From the NCBI GenBank assembly GCA_019843655.1, contig JACDQD010000003.1, positions 28,508,224 to 28,572,223 on the forward strand: a DNA stretch of 64,000 bases. The letters are read 5' to 3'. This document shows, piece by piece, positions 48,758 to 60,700 of this stretch. A program made the position numbers and the translations under genes. The stretch comes from Lethocerus indicus (Eukaryota > Arthropoda > Insecta > Hemiptera > Belostomatidae). The notes below the pieces were generated by a model. That model had not been told where the DNA came from. It worked only from the letters and a program-made list of their open reading frames with translations, and did no database searches. Numbering within the stretch: the first letter of the stretch is position 1; every line of letters starts with the position of its first letter.

Positions 48758-51700
48758 AGTAGTAGTATGAAGACGGAGGGTAGTGTATCTGTAGTTGTAT
48801 TGTTTGTGGTATACTCACGGTGTGTATCCGAGGGCGGTTGCCGCCAGGGGATTGGGATGCCTAGCGAAGGCCGCAGCCGCCGCCGCCGCCGCAGGGAAAG
48901 CGGCCCTTGCCCGCCTCTGTATCGCGGCACCTCGCAACGCCGCAGCTACCAACAACATGCAACACACACTCACACACCCACCAGCAGCAGCCAGCTTTCC
49001 TTTTTTTCCTACTTTTCTACTACTTTCTTTTTTAAATATTGTCGTTTTTCAACGACTCAAAAAAGTCAGACACTGACAATAGCGAGTTGGCACGTTTTAA
49101 AAATTATTAGAGCTCACCAAACTATCGGTTCTTGACTTTGACAAAAGGTTCAAGCATAATTTTTTTTTTTGTCGTCACTTATATAGGTCAATGGCGACGG
49201 CAATATGGAGAGAGTACTTATTCATTCTAATCACTGGGTCGCAAAGAATATGCTCAACAACCTGACCCACTGAAGGTCCTTAAGGTTAATTTAATGGATA
49301 AAGGAGCTTTGAAACTCATGCAAGTTTTCTGTCTCCTGTGATTTAGTCTTATTAAAGAGTAAAATAAAAAAATTTGTATAAGAAATGAATTCAGGAAAAA
49401 TTGATATTATTGTACTCAATGTCTCCTTTTTTCTGGAAAAGGAACATTTTGACGATCTCGGTTCTAGACTTAAACCTGTCGGAAGTAAACTATGCTGCAT
49501 GATTTATGATATAAATTTAACGAGCTGAAAATATATATATTTGACAAATTTATATATAGTAGTGCTGATAAGATACTAAAATATATGTAGAATAGTTATT
49601 ATTTTATTATGACATTATAAGTGATGAGTTGGTTCAATGATCTACTGAACGAAAACTTTTAATTCTATAAACTTATAGCTCTAACCTTATACATCTAAAT
49701 CAATTATGGATTCAACTTTTATTTTAGCCAAACATACAATTTTGAACAATGTAAGGAAAGAACCATGGAAAGTTAAATTTTGTGTATAAAATATTTATAA
49801 ATGAATGCAGAAAAAACTCTTCCGAACTAACAAATTATTTTAATTTGTATGTTTTTTAATTAATCAATAAAATGTTGAAGATCACTTTTTCCGTATTTCT
49901 AGCATAATCAACTTCTAGGCTTAAGTCCCAAATCATAATTCTTCGTGAACATTTCACTCGGTTGCATAAAAGAAAAGCGAGGAATAAAAATATACAAGTG
50001 TCCTTGCCAAAATACAGGAAAGCACCCCAAAGTTTGCAACACAGAAAAAAGCATGTTTCAAAAGCCAAAGGGTAAGATGACACAGTGTGACTTTTAGATA
50101 CCATCACAGTATTTAAAATTAAAATTTTGATCATTGTAGACAATTAATGGTATAAATGTCCTTTCCTACTTAAAACAGTAACATCAATAATTTATATATT
50201 CACATATATATAATATATATTTTTAAAAAAAATTATTTAATTCATTTTGAAATGACCATTTGGTGAGCTCTTTCATTCAAGGAAGAACAATGTATGCATT
50301 TTTGTATAACAATACAGTGAATAATTCAAAAGGGATTTAACTATTTAAACAAAAATCTGTATTCAAACCTGAAATACATACTAAAAAATTTGGTAAAAAG
50401 TTAACTTGCTACTCTGTGTCTAGCTTTTTTGGATAACCTAAGTGTAGCTTTAATAAAAAAACAAATAGGAGCCAGTGAACATCCTATTACTTTTTGCATG
50501 TTCTGTATAGTCACATGCTTTTATAAGAAATAAACACACAATGTATCCTGTACACCGTACACAATTATGCAACACATAATCAACTTTTCTAAAAAAACAT
50601 TTTCAGTATTGATAAACAGCAACTCCATTGTGAAAAAAACTAAAAAAACTAACAATATTAGAATTTCCTGGCATGGCCAAATATTAAAAAGTAAAAATCT
50701 GTGCTGGAGCCCCTTCATGCAACAAACTGTAATCCTAAAACATTTATTACGGCAAAATAGTACTTTCCCTAGCAGTGATTCTTACATACATTATATAATG
50801 TATGTAAAAAATAAATGCGCAAATAACTGTTCGTTAAAAATAATGGAATTAAATTAGCCTGAATATTCTAGATGCTCTGTAGTCTTATAAAGAACTAAGC
50901 AGAAAAAATAACAAAAGGAATACCTACGACAACAATTCTTAATAAATCATAAGCATTAAGGACTGGGTACCTTTGGATGTGATTGTTAAAAGGTTAAGAT
51001 GACAAATGTTAATGCTAAGCTGGGTGACTTGTTGAATATTCCTATGGACTCATACAAATGTGTATTTCATAATAATCAAATTTATAATTATAATTTATCA
51101 TTATATTTTTTCAAATGTATTACAATAAAAAATTTAAATAAAATTGGTTTATGCTACTGATTTTGAGATAAAATTAAGTAGCAATACTTCTCAATATTTT
51201 TTTACTTAGAAAATTTAATTACAATTCATGCTATTTAACAAGACATTTATCAAAAGAAATATGTAGAACACAAAAAACAATAGAATTAGTCAAAAATACA
51301 AAAATAAAACTGTTATTGATAAACGAAAAAGGCTGCACAGCTTTGACAAAGGAATGAAACAAAACTGGAAGAAATAAAAAAAACAGAAAGAGAGATTCTA
51401 TATTTGGGGATTAAGTTAAAAAAATAACAAAAAATTGGTTTAGCAGAACAACTCATGAGGCAGACGGATTGATAATAATATAGGAAATAAAATGCGAAAA
51501 CGTGCTCAGGCACAGGCACGCAAACAACATACTATACACGAGAGATACCTTCGCCGTGACCGGTTCAATGCTGCCAACCACGGCCATGTAGATGCCAACC
51601 TGTAGCCTGCCAAACCATATTTTTACAACTAGATAACTGTACCTAACCTAACCTCAAGTAATTACTCAACTAAATTCAACTTAGCCCACTGGATAACATC

Positions 51701-54700
51701 ATAAATTCACTGAATGGTATTTTGCTTTTCTTATTTAAAAAAAAGTTAATATATTTTACACAAAACAATTAATATTTATTTATCTTTAATTAAATAAAAA
51801 AGTATTCTATTTCTGGTGAACTGAGATATTTTGCAGTAAGATGAAATGTAAAAAGAATTATACGACAAGACCATGCAATATTTACTGAAAATCCATGGGT
51901 GAAAGTTTATTTCTAAGTTTGTTCGATGAGCACAAATTATACTTTTGCATGCGATAAGTGAATTTAGGTACGTCCAATAGGCGTTAGGAACATTGCAAAC
52001 CAATGATAATAATCAAAATATATACACGATAAACTACTTGTACCTTCAGTGCTAAAGTGTGATGTCTGATAAAATGTGATTCTAACTCCATTTTAATGAA
52101 GGTTAACAGTGATTCAAAAATTAGCACATTTATATATAAATACCGTATTCTAGGGCTAAATTTTCCAATATAGAAACAGGCAAAAAACAGGTACACGTAT
52201 CAGCAACATTTTTTGTAAAAATAAAATGCTAAATCTGGATCAAACAATCGTACTGGTAGACACAATTTGAAAGGAATAATAAGGATGACCATACTGAATT
52301 AGAATTCATGATGAAAGTAAGCTCTACTATACCACAATTATAGACAGGATCTGTCTGTATTATTGTTAGTAACTGAGTCTGCTTAGCACTGTGACAAATT
52401 TTCAACTTAGAAAGCTATAACAGATTTCTGTAACTTAACACATAAATTACAGCAATAGGTGCTTAAGATTTCCAAAACCCATTAGTTCAAAAAAAGATGC
52501 CACAAATATTCAATTTCACCATAATATATATATACTATATTTCTGTCTGACTCATGCCAGGCTATTTAGTTGGTAAGCGTGTTGCATGCATGTGTATTAA
52601 TAAGTTCTGTAATTGAATATACTTATATAGAGATATACAAAGGAAAGCTTAAATATATATATATTGATTTAACATACCTTCCGGCCATTGCAGACACACT
52701 GAAACAATAATTACAATCTGTTAAATTATAATCTGCATAGATTATTGTAATAATTATAATGCTAATTATTATACTCATACACACAAGTAACTAATATTTT
52801 CTTTAAAACATTTTAAATTTTACATGTAAAATTAATGAAACATCAAGATAAAAATCAAATAAGCCATACAATAAATCATTCCCAGACAATCTAATTAATA
52901 TGATCAATACATTTAAATTAGTTAGATTTTTGAGTCTCATAAAAATATGTTATAAATATCAAGATTATTTTAAAGAGTGTTACTGAATAGAAAACAGAGT
53001 TGAAAATAGATGAAAGCAACTTATGTCAATTCTATTGTATAGAAATGCCATTACAGTAATATTTAAAAAAAGTTATTGCCGACAATAATATACATAGAAA
53101 TGAAATTAATAAATATATATATATATATATATACATAGGTGTACCAATGAAGCTTGAACAAAAATAGCATAACTCATATATTAACTTGTTAACCTTCTAA
53201 GGTGTTACTATGCTATTAGAATAAAAAACATTTAATGTTTAAATACATACTACAGGCATATTAAGAACGAGCACATATGAATAAAAAGGTGCTATGCACA
53301 ATTTAAAAATTAAAAATAACGAATTGAAAACTTTTACTACATAAAAATCAAGCATGATAGGCCCAAAACACAAAATTAATTAAGCACAACTAAGGACACC
53401 AATACAATTTTTTTTGTGGAAATGATGTGAGAGCTCACCAAGATTAGGCACGCTCCCGCTCCTAGCGAGAAATACTAAAATAAAAAGAAATGCAACATGA
53501 AAAACTGTGACAGTAATAATGAATAATAATAAGAAAAAACAAGCTTGAATATTAAAAGATGCTCAAGTCAAACTGCCATACACTATGTACAACAACTAAA
53601 GAGTCGGGATGATAATTTGGTAAGGGAAAGCAGTATGCACACGCAGACACACAAGGGCTTACCATGGAGACAAACATCAGTGGCAACATTTCAGTGTTAT
53701 TTCAAAACCTAAACAATAAATATACTACAACTTGAAAAACTATTAATATAACTCGGAAGCTATTCAGAAAAAGTTCAATATCTGTGAGAATATATCTCAT
53801 GTAAAAAAGTTCAGAACTGTTTCTTCTATTTCTGTACACATTGTATGATTTGCAATAGAAGAATTCATTTTGCAGACACTGCAGACATGCTGAATTGTGA
53901 TGTTTCATTTTAATTATTATTCTGCAATGATAGCAATTCAGTTTTGTTTTTATACAGTTCTTACAATATTTTCTTACACATGAGTTCTTTAAACTTGTAA
54001 TAATATTTCAATTATCTTCAAGAGTAGTTTAAAAACAAATGAAGCCAGTTCTCAAGATGGTGAGGAAAATGGATGCAATTATTAAATCTACAATTCATTA
54101 GTGTCCATTCAGTGCTAGTAAAAGAACCCACAATTCAATATTTGATAAACCTTTGTTTTTTTAAAAAAAATAATAGTTTAATTTGTTAATCAACAATATA
54201 AAAAACAACAAATTCCATAAAGAAAAAAGTATTTACTTCTTCTGTTTATTTGTTATGAAGCCACTAGTGATGCCTCCCAAAACTGCCAGCCCCATGTGAC
54301 TGCATACTGCATCCACACACAGATACACTAAGATCTTTTGGATTGATTATTTTACTTTTCAGAAATTTATGGGCCAATAAATGTTTATGCATGAGTCCTA
54401 TATTTATGTATAATAGTAATTAAAGGTGAAAATTTAAATGTAAATTTAAGTGTATTCTTTCAATTAGGGGAATGTGGCATTTCAATGCATATATTTGCAT
54501 GCAAATTTTCAATAAGAAATAGTATTTAACTTGACATTGTCCTGAAGTAACACTGCATTAAATGTTATATTTTAGAAGTAATACAACGAAAGGGGCAAAT
54601 TGAACAATATAGAAATAAAATTTTCTAAACAGTTAAAAATAGTAATTATACTCTTTATTTTCATACTCTGTATTCCACTATGGTTAAATGAAATCTCATT

Positions 54701-57700
54701 TTGTAAAATTTTTTAAAAACATTTTTTTAAACATGAAGGACAATAATTCATTATAATGCACAAAGAATATATGACCTATTAGCCACAATTACTGGGACTA
54801 TGATTGAAATAAAAACTGAAAATATAAAAAATACAAAAGATGTTTAACTCAAAGAAAATAAATTTTATGTGAGATGAATAGCTGCAATTTGTGAAATCAA
54901 AATAATTATAAGATCGGTACAATATTACAAACTACAAATCTAAAATGTCTTTTATTTACCTTTAGTAACGAAAATCACACTAAAATACTAACATAATAGA
55001 GATAATTATTATTATTTACTGTTCATAATTAAAATGTAAGAATTTCAAAATAGTCAAAGACTTAAACTAAAGATATTATATTTCCAGTTGTTAAACCATC
55101 CAGCAGTGTCAGCCTAATTACTTTGATTAAAAAAATAGGCTGTAAAGTTAAAATACATTATCTTATTAATTAAATATGTAAAATATGTTTGGCAATACTA
55201 CATTGGTGCAAAGTAAAAAGTACTATTTGAATTATGTCTACATAGTATTATAACCAAAAAAAGTCTCACATCAGGTAAACAAAATAAAAAGTCTGTAGAC
55301 ATTACGGCTGCCATGCTTCTACAAAAATACCACCACCTATAAAGCCTATAACTGCACATTTCTGACACGGTTCTTGTTCTCAAGTGATTCAAATCATGTG
55401 GGCGTAACAAAACAAAAAACAAACAACGGATCAGAAAGTACACAATTCGGCTGTTGACTAGAGACAATCATCCTTCTTTGACTTAACTACACAACCTAGA
55501 GTATTATTTTTTTATTATATCCAAAGTAAGCTTGTCAAATGTAGCAATAATTAATAATCATATAAAACAGCGTGCTTGACTATCTCGATTGGTTTTCATT
55601 AAAATAAGCACTAGTGTTAATAAAATTAAGTGACAAAATGATAATTCCCTTACATGAATATAATTATATTCAGTAGTTATAAAAAATTAATAAAGAAAAT
55701 TTATTCAAATCGCAATGACTTACCACCATTTGGAATTGTTGTAGGTTTCTTTGTCTGAACTCTTGCCGTGGCATTATTTACCTAATTGTATGAATAAATA
55801 ATATTAGTACAGTTCAACAATAAAAAATAATACACGATATAAATATATAATATAAAATAATATAAATATAATTGTATATAAATGATAGTTATAAATAATG
55901 TATATTTCATATAATAGTATAGCTCTTATTTAGGACACAATGGACTTCACTTTTTTAAATTACTTACTTTACTTAAGAAGTTATTATACTTTGTAAATAT
56001 GATTAGATTTTTGAGGCTTCATATACCAGCTCGTCTAATAATGAAACTTAGTAATAATAACTAATCCAGAAATTCAATTGCATATTCATGAAATACACAA
56101 TAATAAAAATGTGGAATTTGACTTATGAAGCATTCTCATAAATAAATTGATAATAGAAATAAGTTAAATGACAAATTAAAAAAGGAAGTGATTACCAAAA
56201 ATTGTTTTATGAAATTCTTACAAATCAAATAAACATATTCAAATTTCCCAGAAAAATATGTGGAAGAAATTAATAATGTAATCTGTCAACAAAACCTGGA
56301 ACTTAAATAAAATAATATATTATACATAAAAATTGTAATTTTCTGTTCCATAAAGATATAATTAAAAAAACTATCAGATACAGACGAGCTAATATTGACC
56401 CTGAACTTAAAGTATTGCACTAATTCAAATGATTTAACAAACTAATTACAAAAGAAAGCATAAACATAGATAAAAACTAATAAGGTCCTTATTATTTTGG
56501 GAGTGAGGATGGATAAGTATCTTACCTGAATAGTGGCCAATCTGTGAAGTTTACTAGCCACTGGTCTCGCCAATGTTAGGGGTCTAGGCAGACAATAGCT
56601 CAGTCAGCAAAGGAATGTCAAATATTTCAAAGACACACTGGTGCACAACACCCCTGGTTATAATTACTCATTTTTAGCAAATTACAATTAATAAAATAAA
56701 TTATTGCGGTTTTTAAAAATGAAAAATATCAAAATTAAAACTATAACTTTTATTTCCAGAAACTTCAGCCCCCTATTATAAAAATTGCCCCCAAAATAAA
56801 GAAAAAAAAGGTGGAACTTCTCAAGAATGTGATTTATTTTTAAATTCAAAGTTAGTTGACCCAAGTTATTCTTGAAAAATAAAAACAACAATGGTTACAA
56901 GTATTAAAAAAGTAATTATAATAAAATGGAATAACAATTGTTTAGTTCGGTAAGAATGCACAAGAACATCTACTAGCGGGTATTCATTCCAGCCCAGCAC
57001 CTGTATCACATGGTCTTTTACTCACTTGAGACTTTGACATTGCTTTGCTGAAAAAATAACAAAAACACTCACAATGTGGTCGCAAATATGTTCACTCAAA
57101 ATTAACCTCTTTGGACGATAGCACAGTTACAAAAAGTATTTTTTATTGCATTAATAAATTTTGATTAACAGATCAGATTTTTAAAAAAAAAATAATGTTA
57201 ATATTATTAGAGTTCGCGATTAACAGTATATCTGTGACCATGGATATTTAGAATAGCAAGCTATATTACTAAAATTGTTACCAGGCAGTATTCATTCTTA
57301 ATGCAAAAGTACTACTTGTAAATGCAATTAGTAAATTTTATTTCATCTTCTTAAATGTTTCAATCCAAACAGTAATGGTTATAACAAAAAATCATCAAAA
57401 AAGAAAACAGAAAAATATGAGCTACTTTAAAGAAATAAAGCCATTAATATAACTAGACTGTAAGGTTAAATAAAAAAAATATGTGTATATATAATGGATA
57501 TAGGAGAGATTAAATACTATATATACACATATTAGAAAAGAAAAATGACAATACCACAAATACACAAGTGACTAAAGTAAAAACAAAAAACATATAGTTG
57601 CCGAAACACCTAGAGGTATGTACATTCCATTATTAAAAATAATAAGGCAAATCACTATAGTTTGACACTCAATTATATATAGTGTTCTTAATATATAAAA

Positions 57701-60700
57701 TACATATACCAAAAAAATACAATATACAAGTCCATGCTCTTTGTTAATTGAGCCAGATTACACATAAGCGCCACAAAGCGAGAGTTTCTTGTGATTTTTT
57801 GTCGTGCTTTGTCGGGGAAAAGGTAACTTTTTTCTTGCTTTCTTTCTCTTTAAATGAAAAGGAGGAATTGTTACAAAAAAGGTAGAGGTAATAAATGTAC
57901 TTATTTGTTATATTATGTATGTGCTACCAGACGATGAATAAACTGATATTTTTGTCATGCACACCTCAATCTTTCTTCCCTCAACCACTGTGCCATGGAG
58001 TCTCTCGCGTGCTTGATCCGCTTCGTTGCTATTTGCGAAAGTTACAAAACCGAACCCCTACATGCAACACAGACAAAACATGCAATATATAAACAACTGC
58101 AATTTTCTTTTTTAAAAATCTCTTTTCTAAGAGTAAAAAATAAAATAAAAGATTATTTTAATTCAGGATGGGAAAAGTCATTAATATGAGCATAAATATT
58201 AAGTAAAAACTAAAATAAGGATAAAACGGAAGGGCGCAGCGTGCAACATATGTTTTGGATCATCATTTCTGTAGTTAAAAAAATATAAAAATAAAACAAA
58301 TTAAATCGCTATATAGTAACAAGTCACACCGACATGTGCCTATAGTATGAGTACTCTGCAGCTGGAAAAATAATCTATCAGCTCTCAAACAATTCTAATC
58401 AAACTGGGTAAATTGAATGGATAGTTCTATCTTTCCAGACTGAATTACAGTAAAACAATATTTAACTGCTCCAAAAAAATTATAACTTAATAACTGACAT
58501 ATAAAATAAATAAGTTATCACATATCAAAAAATAAATTAATTAATTAAAGTGACACTCAGACAATGTGCAAAAAATAATTTTGACATGCATTTTACATTT
58601 ATAATTTCTCAGTAAGAGGGGTCAGAGAATTCCCTTTTATTTGCTAAAGGTAAAAAAACACATTTGCAGTCTCATTAGTCACTAGTTAAAATGAATGAAT
58701 TATAAAACACTTAAACCCTCTGGCAATAATCATGAAAAACAAATTTATAAAAGAAAAAGACGAAGTGTAGATGAGCAGAGGGCCCACAGCTACAAATGTT
58801 GATCAAAAATAAACCACTGCGAGTCAATAGTGGAGTAAAGCAGCCAGATTACTGTACAAACTGAAAACATAGTCTACAGTGCAATGTGATTAATAATCAT
58901 AATGTCACAGATCATCCAGCGATCGGTCTCCGTGGTTACTAAGGACGAGGGTTTACATGACTCTCTGATATAAAAAAATTTTTATATATAAATAAAATGG
59001 AAAAACATTCATATCCTATACCAGGGGTGGCCAAGCCATACATAGTTGTCTTCACAAAACATCTACATAAATACCATGTTGACCTATACTATTGTTGAAT
59101 CCAATTGGCTTACTAACAATTATGTACTGATTAGCTTAATATTATCAGAATGGCATCAACCATACTTCATTAAATGAACTTATATTAAAAAGCCTTTGTT
59201 TATACAGACTATATAAAAAGTCTGTTTTTTTATTAATTGTTTGATAATAATAGTTTTGTTAGACTTCTGGAATTAAATTTTGTTGAAATGTACTTCTGGC
59301 CACTAAAGTCCCAAAAGTTTGACCGCCCCTGACCTATACATTCATAGTTAGAACCATTTTTAGGCTACCCAAGACAGGCTTTAAGACATAGAAACCCAAC
59401 AAAATAAACAATATAATCTAAACAAAATGCTCTCTAAAATGAACTAAGGTCTATTGAAAAATTATATCGCATATCATATACCACAGCAAATATGCCAAGT
59501 TGATAGTTAGGAGAACACGGGAGAGGGGGACAAAATTTTAGTATAACATTTAAATAAAAAATGAAAAAAGTAGAGTCATATAACCCAGATATGATATATG
59601 CAGGACATTTACTTAAAGGTAAAGGGGCATATTGGCCAGGTTACATTGGCCACCACCAGAAAAATGGCCTGTTATCATGCCAGCCCAATACAACGGGGAT
59701 CAAAAGTCATTATCAAGTATAGTTAATTACAGTTGAGAATTAATCAAAAGCTCTATAATATAATAACTGTTCCATTTTTATTACTTCGGGCACTACTAAA
59801 ATATTGTGTTTCTTTAATTTCAACACACTCAGGCTTTCATCTAAGCTAAGCTGTGAATAATGAAAGCGATATAAAAATGACTCCAAGTCTCTTACTATAA
59901 TTATATACACAACTCTTTATTGAAGCCAGACAAGCCCAGTGTTAGAAAATACAAATTGAAATAACTTTGTACAACATGAAAAATCCACAGAAGTTCTCTG
60001 TATAATGAAAAGAATAAAAATATCACATTTAAAAATGCACTTGTAACTAAAAATGTACCATGCAATGTTTCTTAGCACATAACCATTTATTTCATTGAAA
60101 AGGATTTAATGTTTTAATATCACAATTATTAGCAAAAATGAAACATTTTGAAAAGTAGCACATAAGAGGAAGAAACCTGTTTTACTTACATGCACACTGA
60201 AAATTCTAATATGAACTAAATTAGAATCAAAGGATAAAGCAACAATTAAGCATCATAACATTTAACTGTCATAAGAAATGGTCTACTTCATCTCCTTTTC
60301 AAAGACAATGTTATATTTCATGGAGAACAAAAATCCTACAAGAGACTGCAGCTTGTCTGACTTTCATTCTGAATACAATATGCTGCAAGAAGTACCACAA
60401 GAAATACAACATAAATTAAATTACTCTGTCAAACACAATCTGAAGAGAGAATACACATATATACATACATATATATGTATATTTAAAGATAGATATAGAG
60501 ATTAATCGCTGGCATGCTCTTCTGTGACTACGCAGATACCTGGCACGGTATTAGTGAGGTTTCAACAGTTAAACATTGGTAGCGACTTTATACACCATAC
60601 ACTGATATTCCACCTTATAAATGAAGAAAAATCAAATTAATTATGTTCCTAATTTTAATATAAAATAGAAACCTAAAAAAGAGAGTAATGTACTTTTTGT

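Noticed and set aside
48700..48930. Minus-strand frame with [20 protein letters not shown] over the 127-nt exon
   Set aside because: Open but out of phase with the flanking Rbfox exons; the Ala-rich frame joins correctly on both sides.
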